Assembly (NCBI RefSeq): GCF_022921075.1
Contig: NZ_CP095050.1
Span: 2,914,001-2,978,000, forward strand
From: Hymenobacter sp. 5317J-9
GTDB lineage: Bacteria; Bacteroidota; Bacteroidia; Cytophagales; Hymenobacteraceae
Length of the DNA: 64,000 bases
Direction of reading: 5' to 3'
The first letter of the stretch is position 1. Each line of letters starts with the position of its first letter. A program made the position numbers and the translations under genes. The notes beneath the pieces are model-generated. The model saw nothing but the letters and a program-made list of their open reading frames with translations. It did not search any database and was not told the origin of the DNA. Positions 1 to 8,359 of the stretch are shown one piece after another.

Positions 1-112
1 GGCTGCCGGCGGCATAGATGACCAACTGGCCGCGCAGGTTCCAGCGGCCGGGGTTGCCGGAGGCCACGAGCTCGCCGGCGTATTTGGCCAGGCAGATGCG
101 GTAGATTTCCAC
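1..112 (-). CDS. RES-domain toxin, N-terminal fragment cut by window edge
   Basis: Only the first ~37 residues are in the window. They read VEIYRICLAKYAGEL and then a Gly-rich stretch GNPGRWNLRGQLVIYA, the usual opening of RES domains, which act as NAD+-degrading toxins in type II toxin-antitoxin pairs. The GTG start lies one base after the TAG stop of the upstream antitoxin gene, so the two are translationally coupled. The catalytic Arg/Tyr/Ser set cannot be judged beyond the visible RxY/R portion. Identity rests on the motif plus the gene order antitoxin-RES; the rest of the gene is outside the window. Confidence 0.8.
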   Translation of the reverse strand, partial: MEIYRICLAKYAGELVASGNPGRWNLRGQLVIYAAGS

Positions 113-113
113 T

Positions 114-554
114 CTACGCCAAGTCGCCGTGGGCAATCCGGTCGACTTCGTCGGCCACCAGGTCGATACCGCCGCTGGTTTCGAGCAGGGCCAGCGGCGG
201 CTGGTTGTCGAGGCCGTAGGCGGGCTTATCGAGCCAGCGGCGAAAGGCCGGGAGCGCGCCGAACACTTCTTCGCCCTGGTGAGCCAGGGCCAGCAGCTTG
301 AGAACTTGCTCGCTGGCGGCGGGGCCGAGGCGCTTTTTGCCTTCGCGGTAGGCGCGCAGGGTTTTGGTGGTGGTGTGCAGCAGGCCGGCCAGCTCGTCGG
401 CGCTGAGCTTGAGGAGGGCCGCTACGTCGAAGGCGATTTTGGCGGGCACGCCGGTCCGGGCTTCCATCACAAGGGCGAAGGAATCGGCCACGGTGGCTTG
501 CAGACCCCGCAGGGCGGGCGAATACACGGCGGGCGGGGTGGCGGCGGCTGTCAT
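114..554 (-). CDS. Xre/MbcA/ParS-type antitoxin (RES partner)
   Basis: A 146-residue protein. Residues ~40-85 look like a helix-turn-helix of the Xre antitoxin type (AALLKLSADELAGLLHTT...). The C-terminal ~60 residues carry the toxin-binding (DUF2384-like) pattern with ALPAFRRWLDKP and LLETSGGIDLVADEVDRI. It would neutralise the RES toxin encoded one base downstream and repress its own promoter. I chose the ATG at 552-554, because an upstream in-frame ATG would add a Cys-rich non-conserved leader and would place the palindromic operator inside the gene. Family assignment is confident; autoregulation is inferred. Confidence 0.85.
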   Translation of the reverse strand: MTAAATPPAVYSPALRGLQATVADSFALVMEARTGVPAKIAFDVAALLKLSADELAGLLHTTTKTLRAYREGKKRLGPAASEQVLKLLALAHQGEEVFGALPAFRRWLDKPAYGLDNQPPLALLETSGGIDLVADEVDRIAHGDLA

Positions 555-585
555 AAGGATGTAAGATGGTTTCTTACCCAAATAT

Positions 586-619
586 GGGAAATATTTCCCT
601 CTCAACGCAGAAATATTTC
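586..619 (-). promoter_or_regulatory. Two palindromes, probable toxin-antitoxin operator
   Basis: GGGAAATATTTCCC (586-599) is a perfect 14-bp palindrome. A second copy of its core, GAAATATTTC, lies at 610-619. Their centres are 22 bp apart, about two helical turns, so dimers would bind on the same DNA face. They sit 30-65 bp upstream of the antitoxin ATG, where the promoter is expected. Binding by the Xre-type antitoxin is inference. Confidence 0.6.
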
Positions 620-781
620 CTTTGGTTGCGAAGGAGTGTACCGGCTGGGCGGCGCACTCCTGGCAGCACACAACCCGCTCCTACCCCCAAAATACGAATT
701 CGCCGCGATTACTCAGTACCTGATGTTTACCGGCAGGCCCGCGGCGCGTATTAAGTCTACCGTATTTTCATCGCTTCCCCA

Positions 782-1201
782 ATGGTTTTCCAGAAACAGC
801 TGCGGCTGCCGGCCATGCGCCGGGGCTTCCACCTCATCACCGAATACGTGCTGCAGGAGCTGCCCGAGCTGACGCGAGTGCGGGCCGGCCTGCTGCACGT
901 ATTCATCCAGCACACCTCGGCCAGCCTGTGCCTGAACGAAAACGCCGACCCCACGGTGCGCCACGATTTCGAGCAGTTTTTCAACCGCATGGCCCCCGAA
1001 AATGCGCCCTATTTTCGGCACACGTCGGAAGGCCCCGACGACATGCCCGCCCACCTGAAAGCCGCGCTGCTGGGCAGCAGCGTGAGCCTCCCGGTCACAA
1101 ACGGGCGGCTGGCCCTGGGCACCTGGCAGGGCATCTACCTGGGCGAGCACCGCGAGCACGGCGACCGCCGCTCGCTGCTGCTCACGCTAATGGGTGAGTG
1201 A
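782..1201 (+). CDS. YjbQ / UPF0047 family protein
   Basis: 139 residues, the full family length. The pattern HVFIQHTSASLCLNENADP, the later RHTSEGPDDMPAHLKAALLG and the closing LGTWQGIYLGEHR are hallmarks of the YjbQ family, whose His and Glu cluster lines a pocket. E. coli YjbQ has weak thiamine-phosphate synthase activity, and the true cellular role is not settled. The gene stands alone on the plus strand, ends at a strong bidirectional terminator and faces bshB1 tail to tail. Confidence 0.92.
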   Translation: MVFQKQLRLPAMRRGFHLITEYVLQELPELTRVRAGLLHVFIQHTSASLCLNENADPTVRHDFEQFFNRMAPENAPYFRHTSEGPDDMPAHLKAALLGSSVSLPVTNGRLALGTWQGIYLGEHREHGDRRSLLLTLMGE

Positions 1202-1240
1202 CGCGGCAAGCGCGGAGCTAGCATGGATGCAAAATCTCAG

Positions 1241-1286
1241 ACAAAAAACCGGCCCGGCTGCGCTTGCAGCCGGGCCGGTTTTTTGT
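1241..1286. terminator. Bidirectional terminator
   Basis: A perfect 21-bp stem (1241-1261 with 1266-1286) closes on a GCTT loop. It has an A-run on the left and a T-run on the right, so it can end transcription of the YjbQ gene rightward and of bshB1 leftward. Confidence 0.92.
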
Positions 1287-1325
1287 CACCAAAGCCACAT
1301 GAGCGGTACCGAAAGCACAGGTGCA

Positions 1326-2045
1326 CTACAGCAAGTCGCCCACTTCGCGCACGCCCACCGGGCGTGCCACCGTGAAACCCTCGCCGAACTCGACCCCGAT
1401 GATGTGGCCAAACTCTCGCGCCCGCGCTTCCATAAACCGGCCAAAGGCTTGGCTGGAGAGGTAGGTCTGCGGCGCATCCAAATCCGGATTAAAAAACTGC
1501 GTTTTGAAGGCTTGAATAGCCTCCCACTTCTTTTCCCAATACGGCGTGATGTCGACCACAAAGGCCAGCGGCAGCTGGCGGTCCTGAATGTAGTGGTACA
1601 CATTTTTGGGGCGCCAGGCTTCCTGGGGCTGGCCGTCGTCGCCCAGGGTTTCAATCATGCGCAGGCCGGCCAGGAAACAAGCATCAATGGCCAACTGAGC
1701 GGCGCGGCCGTGGTCGGGGTGACGGTCCGAGATGGCGTTGGCCAGCACCACATCGGGCCGGTAGCGCCGAATGGCGGCGATGAGCGGCAGCTGGTGCTCC
1801 CGGTCGTTGCGGAAGAAGCCATCGGGCATCCCCAGGTTCTCGCGGATGTCGATGCCGAGAATTTTGTTGGAAGCGGCAGCCTCTTCGGCCCGGGTGGCCG
1901 GTGTGCCGCGCGTGCCCAGCTCGCCCCGGGTGAAGTCCACGATGCCCACTTTTTTGCCAGCGGCCATGCCGGCCAGCAGTGTGCCGGTGCAGGACATTTC
2001 AACGTCGTCGGGGTGGGCGCCGAGGGCCAGGATATCGAGTTTCAT
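1326..2045 (-). CDS. bshB1: Bacillithiol biosynthesis deacetylase BshB1
   Basis: A 239-residue LmbE/PIG-L family Zn-dependent deacetylase. The N-terminus MKLDILALGAHPDDVEMSC holds the HPDD metal motif. FTRGELGTRGTPATRAEEA and the downstream HPDHGRAAQLA supply further active-site residues. It removes the acetyl group from GlcNAc-malate in bacillithiol synthesis, a thiol pathway known in Bacteroidota and Firmicutes. The start is the ATG giving MKLD; an upstream in-frame start would read through the repeat element and add a non-family leader. No bshA or bshC gene is nearby, which is common. Confidence 0.9.
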   Translation of the reverse strand: MKLDILALGAHPDDVEMSCTGTLLAGMAAGKKVGIVDFTRGELGTRGTPATRAEEAAASNKILGIDIRENLGMPDGFFRNDREHQLPLIAAIRRYRPDVVLANAISDRHPDHGRAAQLAIDACFLAGLRMIETLGDDGQPQEAWRPKNVYHYIQDRQLPLAFVVDITPYWEKKWEAIQAFKTQFFNPDLDAPQTYLSSQAFGRFMEARAREFGHIIGVEFGEGFTVARPVGVREVGDLL

Positions 2046-2070
2046 GGGGTGGAAATATGAATGTTGAAAT

Positions 2071-2168
2071 AGCACGTCATGCCGAGCGCAGCCGAAGCAT
2101 CTCGCGTGTGGAAGCAATTATTTATTCTTGCATGCGGGATGTTTCGGCTGCGCTCAGCATGACGTGCT
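2071..2168. repeat. Long imperfect inverted repeat between two genes
   Basis: Two 38-nt arms (2071-2108 and 2131-2168) differ at only four positions, three of which would still form G-U pairs in RNA. The arms begin AGCACGTCATGC and contain GAGCGCAGCCGAA. The spacer is 22 nt and AT-rich. The element fills the gap between the M23 peptidase stop and the bshB1 start. Its arm core CGTCATGCTGAGCG recurs in the hairpin after thrS, so it looks like a dispersed intergenic palindrome. Confidence 0.8.
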
Positions 2169-2187
2169 GTTTTTCTTTCGGCGAACG

Positions 2188-3342
2188 TTACTTAATCCGC
2201 AGCTTCTTGCCCGGCTGCAGGGTTTTCACGCCGGGGTTCAGCTTGCGCAGGGTGCTTACGCGCACGCCGTAGCGTTCGGCCACTTCCGAGAGCGTATCGC
2301 CCGAGCGCACTTTATGCGTCACCGTCTGGCGGGCCCGCGAGGGCGAGCCGCTGCTCCGGCTGCCGCTGCTGCGGTGCCCCAGCGCCCGGCTGTAGTAGTT
2401 GAAGAGCGCCGAGGTGATGGTGAAATTGTCCTTCCGCAGCTTGTAGCCGGGGAAATCGTACATCAGCACCGGGTTGATGGGGTTGCCCTGGTAGCGCACC
2501 TCAAAGTGCAGGTGCGAGCCCGTGCTGCGCCCCGTGCTACCGCCGTAGCCGATGAGCTGGCCGGCCTTCACGAAGGTGCCCACGGTCACGAGGGCTTTGC
2601 TGAGGTGGCCGTACACGGTTTCGAGGCCGTTGTAGTGCCGCACCAGAATGTAGTTGCCGTAGCCGCCGCCGTCCCAGGCCTGAATGCGCACCACGCCGTC
2701 GAACACGGATTTCACCGAGTCGCCGGTTTCCAAGTCCAGGTCCATGCCGTAGTGCCAGCGGTAGCCCCGGAAGGCAAAACCCGAGGTGATGGGCGTGCTC
2801 ACGAGGGGCATTTTGGCGTAGCGCTGCCGGGGCGGGTCGGTGAGGCGCAGCTTCAGCGAGTCGCGGTAGCTGCGGCCGTCCACGCGGTAGGGGTTCACGC
2901 GGTGGGTATCCCAAATGGAATAATAGCCCGCCACTTTCACCCACGAGGAATCGATGAGCACTTCTTCCGACATCTCCACGATTTCCGTCCCGCCCTCGTT
3001 CAGCGTCGTGGTGTCTTCGCTCACGATGCTGAGCTTCTTGGCCGGGTTGAAATAGATGGACTTGGCCGCGTCGGAGTTCTCGTCCGGAATTTCTTCCGTC
3101 TCGATAACCGTGGTGGTATCGGGCCGCACGTAGCGCATCTTGGGCGTCTTGATGCGGAAAAAGTCGGATTTGCCGGATGTGCTGCCGGCTTTGGCCTTGG
3201 TGCGCGGCGGCTTGCGGCGCTGCGCCTGTGCCGGGCTCAGCCCCGCCAGGCACAGCAGGAGGCCCAGCAGCAGCAGTGCTGGGCGCCAGTACGTTATTTT
3301 CAGGAAAGTCAAAAGCGAACAGAAAAAGGCCGCAGGCGTCAT
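2188..3342 (-). CDS. Secreted M23 metallo-endopeptidase with C-terminal LysM
   Basis: 384 residues. The N-terminal membrane segment and signal run to ~residue 41 and end in SPAQAQ. The M23 (LytM) domain covers ~residues 190-300, with HYGMDLDLETGD carrying the metal-binding H and D, and HLHFEV the catalytic/metal His pair. The last ~45 residues form one LysM (THKVRSGDTLSEVAERYGV), a peptidoglycan-binding module. It should cleave cell-wall cross-links in the periplasm during growth or division. The start at MTPAAFFCSLL was chosen because upstream in-frame codons do not look like a signal peptide. Confidence 0.9.
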   Translation of the reverse strand: MTPAAFFCSLLTFLKITYWRPALLLLGLLLCLAGLSPAQAQRRKPPRTKAKAGSTSGKSDFFRIKTPKMRYVRPDTTTVIETEEIPDENSDAAKSIYFNPAKKLSIVSEDTTTLNEGGTEIVEMSEEVLIDSSWVKVAGYYSIWDTHRVNPYRVDGRSYRDSLKLRLTDPPRQRYAKMPLVSTPITSGFAFRGYRWHYGMDLDLETGDSVKSVFDGVVRIQAWDGGGYGNYILVRHYNGLETVYGHLSKALVTVGTFVKAGQLIGYGGSTGRSTGSHLHFEVRYQGNPINPVLMYDFPGYKLRKDNFTITSALFNYYSRALGHRSSGSRSSGSPSRARQTVTHKVRSGDTLSEVAERYGVRVSTLRKLNPGVKTLQPGKKLRIK

Positions 3343-3382
3343 CGCAAAGGATTGCGCCGCAGTGCCGTTTGGTCTAAACAAT

Positions 3383-3428
3383 ACGTGTTAGAAAAAACGA
3401 ACCACAAAGCTCGTCTTTTCTAACACGT
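3383..3428. terminator. Inverted repeat, possible trxB terminator or regulatory site
   Basis: Arms of 18 nt (3383-3400 and 3411-3428, ACGTGTTAGAAAA...ACGA) match with one mismatch around a 10-nt spacer. It lies after trxB and ~40 bp upstream of the M23 gene. It lacks a clear U-tract in the trxB direction, so an operator or mRNA-leader hairpin for the peptidase gene is as likely as a terminator. Confidence 0.45.
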
Positions 3429-3453
3429 CTTCATAAACTCCGCAAGGCAAAAT

Positions 3454-4389
3454 TTAGTGTATGCCCACGGCCGTCAGGTAGCGCTCGGCGTCGAGGGCGG
3501 CCATGCAGCCCGAGCCAGCAGCCGTCACGGCCTGGCGGTAGGTGTAGTCCTGCACGTCGCCGCAGGCAAATACGCCGTCCACGTTGGTTTTGCTGGTGCC
3601 GGGAATGGTTTTCAGGTAGCCCTGCTCGTCGTGGTGCAGGTAGGGCTGGAAAATCTTGGAGTTGGGCTCGTGGCCAATGGCCACGAAGAAACCGGTCAGC
3701 GGAATCTCTTTGGTTTCGTGCGTCAGCAGGTTCTTCACCCGGACGCCTTCCACGCTGTGCTCGCCCAGAATCTCATCCGTCACCGTGTCGAACAGCACCT
3801 CAATCTTGGGGTTATCCAGCACGCGCTTCTGCATGATTTTCGAAGCCTTCATTTCACCTTTGCGCACTATCATGGTCACCTTGCTGGCAAGGTTGGCCAG
3901 GTAGGTAGCCTCTTCGGCCGCCGTGTCGCCGGCGCCCACAATGGCCACCTCCTGCCCGCGGTAGAAAAAGCCGTCGCACACGGCGCAGGCCGAAACCCCC
4001 GAGCCGTTCAGCTTGGCTTCCGACGGCAGCCCGAGCCATTTGGCCGAAGCGCCCGTGGCGATAATCACGGCGTCGGCCGTCAGCTCAATGGTTTCGTCGA
4101 TGGTCACCTTGCGGGGCGTCACCGAGAAGTCAACCGCCGTGGCGATGCCGTAGCGGATATCGGTACCGAAGCGGGCAGCCTGCTTTTTCAGGTCCTCCAT
4201 CATCTCCGGGCCCATAATGCCGTCCGGATAGCCCGGAAAGTTCTCCACGTCGTTGGTAATGGTCAGCTGGCCACCGGGTTGCAGGCCCATGTACATAACC
4301 GGCGCCATGTTGGCGCGCGCCGCATAGATGGCAGCCGTATAACCGGCCGGGCCGGAGCCGATAATCAGGCATTTGATGTGTTCAGACAT
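3454..4389 (-). CDS. trxB: Thioredoxin-disulfide reductase
   Basis: 311 residues, family-typical. The FAD-binding GSGPAGYTAA is at residues 11-20, the redox-active CAVC is at 135-138, and the NADPH-binding GAGDTAAEEA follows at ~152. GVFACGDVQDYTYRQAVTAAGSG near the C-terminus is the second FAD-contacting motif. It passes electrons from NADPH to thioredoxin in the cytoplasm. The start at MSEHIKCL matches the family; an upstream in-frame ATG would add ~48 non-homologous residues. Confidence 0.96.
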   Translation of the reverse strand: MSEHIKCLIIGSGPAGYTAAIYAARANMAPVMYMGLQPGGQLTITNDVENFPGYPDGIMGPEMMEDLKKQAARFGTDIRYGIATAVDFSVTPRKVTIDETIELTADAVIIATGASAKWLGLPSEAKLNGSGVSACAVCDGFFYRGQEVAIVGAGDTAAEEATYLANLASKVTMIVRKGEMKASKIMQKRVLDNPKIEVLFDTVTDEILGEHSVEGVRVKNLLTHETKEIPLTGFFVAIGHEPNSKIFQPYLHHDEQGYLKTIPGTSKTNVDGVFACGDVQDYTYRQAVTAAGSGCMAALDAERYLTAVGIH

Positions 4390-4399
4390 TGTGCAGTAG

Positions 4400-4418
4400 C
4401 GCGGAGTATTGCTCCGCG
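4400..4418 (-). other. Short hairpin in the trxB leader
   Basis: CGCGGAG (4400-4406) and CTCCGCG (4412-4418) form a 7-bp stem ending 11 nt upstream of the trxB ATG. It could fold in the mRNA leader. No function can be assigned. Confidence 0.35.
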
Positions 4419-4522
4419 TATCGATGAACAAAAAATGGTGTTGGCTAACGGTGCCACCGGAGGGCGAAGCAACATGGATTGCCGCACCGTCCGGTAGACG
4501 CGAAACCGCGCAAAGCCGTACA

Positions 4523-4552
4523 AAAAACCCCAACCTTACAGTCGGGGTTTTT
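4523..4552 (-). terminator. Terminator after rpoD
   Basis: AAAAACCCC (4523-4531) pairs with GGGGTTTTT (4544-4552). The stem is followed by a U-run in the leftward direction, just downstream of the rpoD stop. Confidence 0.8.
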
Positions 4553-4572
4553 CATTCTGCAAAACTAATTGA

Positions 4573-5436
4573 TTAGCCGAGATACGGCTTCAGCGCCTTC
4601 GAGCGCGACGTGTGACGCAGGCGGCGAATGGCCTTCTCCTTAATCTGACGCACCCGCTCGCGGGTCAGGTTAAACTTCTCGCCGATTTCCTCCAGCGTCA
4701 AAGCAGCTTCGCCGTTCAGCCCGAAATACAGCGTAATCACGTCGGCCTCGCGCTTGGTGAGCGTGCTCAGGGCGCGCTGCACTTCCTTGCGGAGCGAGTC
4801 GTTCATCAGGGCCATGTCCGGCGACTCTTCGTCCTCGTTTTCGAGCACGTCGAGCAGACGGTTTTCCTCGCCCTGCACAAACGGCGCATCCACCGACACG
4901 TGGCGACCCGAAATTTTCAGGGTGTCCACCACTTCCGAAGTGGTCAGCTCCAGTACTTCGGCAATTTCCTCCGGCGAGGGCTCGCGCTCGAACTTCTGCT
5001 CCAGTTCCGAGAAGGACTTGCTGATTTTGTTCAGCGAACCCACGCGGTTCAGAGGCAAACGCACGATGCGGCTCTGCTCGGCCAGGGCCTGCAGGATGGA
5101 CTGGCGAATCCACCACACGGCGTAGGAAATGAATTTAAAGCCGCGGGTTTCATCAAAGCGTTTGGCCGCTTTGATAAGGCCGAGGTTGCCCTCGTTGATG
5201 AGGTCGCCCAGCGAAAGGCCTTGGTTCTGGTATTGCTTGGCTACCGACACTACGAAGCGCAGGTTGGCCTTGGTCAGCTTCTCGAGCGCCTGCTGGTCCC
5301 CGTCGCGGATGCGCTGGGCCAGCGTCACCTCTTCGTCGGGCGTGAGCAAATCAACCTTGCCAATCTCCTGGAGGTACTTGTCCAGCGACTGGCTTTCGCG
5401 GTTGGTAATCTGCTTACTAATTTTTAGCTGTCTCAT
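4573..5436 (-). CDS. rpoD: Primary RNA polymerase sigma factor (sigma-70/RpoD type)
   Basis: 287 residues, the compact form typical of Bacteroidota that lacks the long region 1.1. Region 1.2 contains [20 protein letters not shown]. Region 2 contains [39 protein letters not shown] and the -10 recognition helix [11 protein letters not shown]. Region 3 follows at ~residues 135-200. Region 4 ends in [19 protein letters not shown], the -35-binding helix-turn-helix. It directs RNA polymerase to housekeeping promoters, in this phylum the TAnnTTTG/TTG class seen in this window. It is followed by a terminator and appears monocistronic. Confidence 0.96.
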   Translation of the reverse strand: MRQLKISKQITNRESQSLDKYLQEIGKVDLLTPDEEVTLAQRIRDGDQQALEKLTKANLRFVVSVAKQYQNQGLSLGDLINEGNLGLIKAAKRFDETRGFKFISYAVWWIRQSILQALAEQSRIVRLPLNRVGSLNKISKSFSELEQKFEREPSPEEIAEVLELTTSEVVDTLKISGRHVSVDAPFVQGEENRLLDVLENEDEESPDMALMNDSLRKEVQRALSTLTKREADVITLYFGLNGEAALTLEEIGEKFNLTRERVRQIKEKAIRRLRHTSRSKALKPYLG

Positions 5437-5558
5437 GGGACTAGGTAAGAACGATAATCTGATGGGGTTATACGTAAGAAAAAGCCGCCCGGCCAGTCCC
5501 TAAGTCAGAGGAAGCCAACAGACTCCCCCTGACATTAGTTCGGCACCGGGGCAGTTGG

Positions 5559-7730
5559 CTAGGCTTTCGCCTCGCCGTTGCTGGCGGCGGCAGCCTCCGG
5601 CTTCGGCAGCAACACCTTGCGCGAGAGCCGGTATTTGCCCGTTTTCTTGTCGATTTCCACCAGTTTCACGTCAATGTCCTGCCCCACTTCGAGCAGGCCT
5701 TCCAGCGTCTGAATCCGCTCGTGCGTCACTTCAGAGATGTGCAACAGGCCGTCTTTGCCCGGCATAATCTCCACGAAAGCGCCGTAGGGCTGAATGCTGC
5801 GCACTTTGCCCTTGTACACCTCGCCCACTTCGGGCTGCGCCGCGATGGCGCGGATGCGGTCGATGGCGCCCTGCATGTCTTCCTGGTTGGAAGCGTAGAT
5901 GCTTACGTGGCCCTTCTCGTCCTTCTCCTCAATAATCACCGTGGCGTTGGTGTCCTTCTGAATCTGCTGAATCACCTTGCCGCCCGGCCCGATTACCGCA
6001 CCGATAAACTCTTTGTCGATGAGCATCTTGTGCGAACGCGGGGTGTGAGGCTTCAGCTCCGGCGCCGGGGCCGAAATCGTCTTGGCCATCTCGCCCAGAA
6101 TGTGCAGGCGGCCCTCACGCGCTTGGTGCAGCGCGGCGGTCAGAATCTCGTTGCTCAGGCCCTGGATTTTGATGTCCATCTGGCAGGCGCAAATGCCTTT
6201 TTCCGTACCTGTCACTTTGAAGTCCATGTCGCCGAGGTGGTCCTCGTCGCCGAGAATGTCACTCAACACCGCGTACTCACCGGTTTCCTTGTCCTGCACC
6301 AGACCCATGGCGATACCCGCTACGGCGGCACGAACCTTTACACCAGCGTCCATCAGCGCCAGCGAGCCGGCGCAAACGGTGGCCATCGAGCTCGAGCCGT
6401 TCGACTCCAGGATGTCCGACACGATGCGGATGGTGTAGGGGTTTTCTTCTTCCGAAGGCAGCACCTGCTTCAGCGAGCGCATGGCCAGGTTGCCGTGGCC
6501 GATTTCGCGGCGGCCGGCACCGCGGTTGGGCTTCACCTCACCGGTCGAGTAGCCGGGGAAGTTGTAGTGCAGCATGAACTTCGAGAAGCCCTTGGTGAGG
6601 GGCTGGTCGATGATTTGCTCGTCGAGCTTGGTGCCAAGCGTGGCCGTGGTCAGGCTCTGGGTTTCACCGCGCGTGAAAATGGCCGAGCCGTGCGCGCCGG
6701 GCAGGTAGTTGATTTCCGACCAGATGGGGCGGATTTCGGTGAGCTGGCGGCCGTCGAGGCGCACCCGTTCTTTCACCATCATGTCGCGGATGGCCTTCTT
6801 CTCGGCCGAGCCATAGTAGCGGCTGAACATCTTCATGTCCAGCTCGGGCTGCTCAGCAATCAACTGCTCCAGGAAGGCCTTTTTCACCAGCGAGAAACCT
6901 TCCTTGCGGCCAGCCTTGCTGGTGTTGCCGCTGCGCGCCACGTCGTAGGCACCCTGGTACACGGCGTCGAGAATGCGCTTTTTCAACTCTTCGTTCTCCT
7001 CGTACTTGGGGTACTCGCGGGTGGGCGAGTCGGCGTTGCGGCCCACGGCGGCGGCCAGGTCAAGCTGCAGCTGCACCTGGGCTTTGATGGCTTCGTGGCC
7101 GAAGGCAATGGCCGCTACCATTTCTTCCTCGCTCACTTCGTGCATCTCGCCTTCCACCATGGCCACCGAGTCGCCGGTGGCACCCACGATGAGGTCCATG
7201 TCGGCGCGGGCCAGGTCCGAAGTCTTGGGGTTAATCTGGAACTGACCGTCGATGCGCGCCACGCGCACTTCCGAAATCGGGCCGGCAAACGGAATGTCCG
7301 AAATAGCCAGGGCAGCCGAAGCGGCCAAGGCGGCCAAGGCGTCGGGCTGCACTTCTTTATCGGCCGAGATGAGGTTAATCATCACCTGCACCTCGTAATG
7401 GTAGTCTTTGGGGAACATCGGCCGCAGGATGCGGTCGACGAGGCGGCAAATCAGGATTTCGTAGTCGCTCAGGCGGCCTTCGCGGCGCTGGAACGAGCCG
7501 GGAATCTTGCCGGCCGAGCCGAATTTTTCTTGGTAATCCACCGACAGCGGCAGGAAGTCAACGCCTTCGCGCTGGCTCGGGGCCGACACCACCGTGGCCA
7601 GCAGCATGGTGTCGCCGAGGCGCACCACTACAGCGCCGTCGGCGAATTTGGCCAGCCGGCCGGTTTCGATGGAAATGACGCGGCCGTCGGGCAGCGCCAG
7701 GGATTTGGTAATGGCTTGGGGTTGGGACAT
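5559..7730 (-). CDS. pnp: Polyribonucleotide nucleotidyltransferase (PNPase)
   Basis: 723 residues. The first RNase PH core covers ~1-230, with [20 protein letters not shown]. The second covers ~320-545, with [14 protein letters not shown] and the catalytic region around [19 protein letters not shown]. The KH domain has [15 protein letters not shown] and the C-terminal S1 domain has [20 protein letters not shown]. It degrades RNA 3' to 5' by phosphorolysis. It lies downstream of rpsO, the classic order, with a terminator hairpin between the two that would make pnp expression partly read-through dependent. Confidence 0.97.
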   Translation of the reverse strand: MSQPQAITKSLALPDGRVISIETGRLAKFADGAVVVRLGDTMLLATVVSAPSQREGVDFLPLSVDYQEKFGSAGKIPGSFQRREGRLSDYEILICRLVDRILRPMFPKDYHYEVQVMINLISADKEVQPDALAALAASAALAISDIPFAGPISEVRVARIDGQFQINPKTSDLARADMDLIVGATGDSVAMVEGEMHEVSEEEMVAAIAFGHEAIKAQVQLQLDLAAAVGRNADSPTREYPKYEENEELKKRILDAVYQGAYDVARSGNTSKAGRKEGFSLVKKAFLEQLIAEQPELDMKMFSRYYGSAEKKAIRDMMVKERVRLDGRQLTEIRPIWSEINYLPGAHGSAIFTRGETQSLTTATLGTKLDEQIIDQPLTKGFSKFMLHYNFPGYSTGEVKPNRGAGRREIGHGNLAMRSLKQVLPSEEENPYTIRIVSDILESNGSSSMATVCAGSLALMDAGVKVRAAVAGIAMGLVQDKETGEYAVLSDILGDEDHLGDMDFKVTGTEKGICACQMDIKIQGLSNEILTAALHQAREGRLHILGEMAKTISAPAPELKPHTPRSHKMLIDKEFIGAVIGPGGKVIQQIQKDTNATVIIEEKDEKGHVSIYASNQEDMQGAIDRIRAIAAQPEVGEVYKGKVRSIQPYGAFVEIMPGKDGLLHISEVTHERIQTLEGLLEVGQDIDVKLVEIDKKTGKYRLSRKVLLPKPEAAAASNGEAKA

Positions 7731-7878
7731 CAGCGGGGTTTGCTTGGAAAAGCGACAGCGGGCGAGCAGCCAAAAACGAGCACCGCCAGCGGCGTTCGTT
7801 ACTCAGGGTATTTTACAGCAACAAGGCGCCGAAGAAAAACAGTGCCCGGGGCGGCCTCGGTGCCAAACCGACCCGAAC

Positions 7879-7920
7879 AAAAAAAGAGTAGGGAACCTTC
7901 GTTGGAAGGCTCCCTACTCT
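7879..7920 (-). terminator. Terminator/attenuating hairpin after rpsO
   Basis: AGAGTAGGGA (7885-7894) pairs with TCCCTACTCT (7911-7920), with inner CCTTC/GAAGG pairs and a GTTG loop. Seven U residues follow in the leftward direction. It sits 12 bp after the rpsO stop and upstream of pnp. Confidence 0.88.
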
Positions 7921-7932
7921 CAGACTCTGGAC

Positions 7933-8208
7933 TTACTTGCGGATGCCCAGCTCCTTGATGATGGCGCGGTAGCGGTTGATTTCGCGGTGCTGCAGGTAAT
8001 CCAGCATGCTGCGGCGCTTACCTACCAGCTTCAGCAGACCGAGGCGGGTGCTGTGGTCCTTCTTGTTCACCTTGAGGTGCTCGGTCAGGTGGGTGATGCG
8101 GTGGGTGAAGAGAGCGATTTGCGACTCGGCCGAACCGGTATCGGTTTTCGATTTCTGCAGGCTGTTCTTTTCGAAGATAGCCTGTTTGGCTTCAGTGGTT
8201 AAAATCAT
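7933..8208 (-). CDS. rpsO: 30S ribosomal protein S15
   Basis: 91 residues with the full S15 signature: [21 protein letters not shown], then [21 protein letters not shown] and the closing [12 protein letters not shown]. It binds the central domain of 16S rRNA early in small-subunit assembly. A perfect -7 box and a 5'-end hairpin lie upstream, and a terminator separates it from pnp. Confidence 0.97.
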   Translation of the reverse strand: MILTTEAKQAIFEKNSLQKSKTDTGSAESQIALFTHRITHLTEHLKVNKKDHSTRLGLLKLVGKRRSMLDYLQHREINRYRAIIKELGIRK

Positions 8209-8263
8209 CGGTTGATAGGTGTTACCCCGTCTTAGATTTTAGAATGAGAAATGAATTTTGGTT

Positions 8264-8292
8264 ACCCCACACATTGGGGTGCCGCAAAGGTA
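8264..8292 (-). promoter_or_regulatory. rpsO promoter -7 box and leader hairpin
   Basis: TACCTTTG on the minus strand (8292-8285) is a perfect Bacteroidota -7 element. Just downstream, ACCCCA (8264-8269) and TGGGGT (8275-8280) form a 6-bp hairpin that would be at or next to the 5' end of the mRNA, ~55 nt before the ATG. A -33 TTG is not exact (TTT at the right spacing). Confidence 0.6.
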
Positions 8293-8359
8293 CGCAATTT
8301 TAAAACAGAATAAAAGCGCGTCTTCGGCTTTTTAAGCCCGGCCGTACCCCTGTCTCTGG

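Noticed and set aside
555..671. Longer antitoxin starting with a Cys-rich leader.
   Set aside because: It would run through both palindromes, and its sequence does not resemble antitoxin N-termini.
5721..7958. A 745-codon open frame on the strand opposite pnp.
   Set aside because: It mirrors pnp codon structure, is rich in His/Val/Arg/Ala with no family motif, and has no promoter or operon context. Long antisense frames are expected in GC-rich genes.
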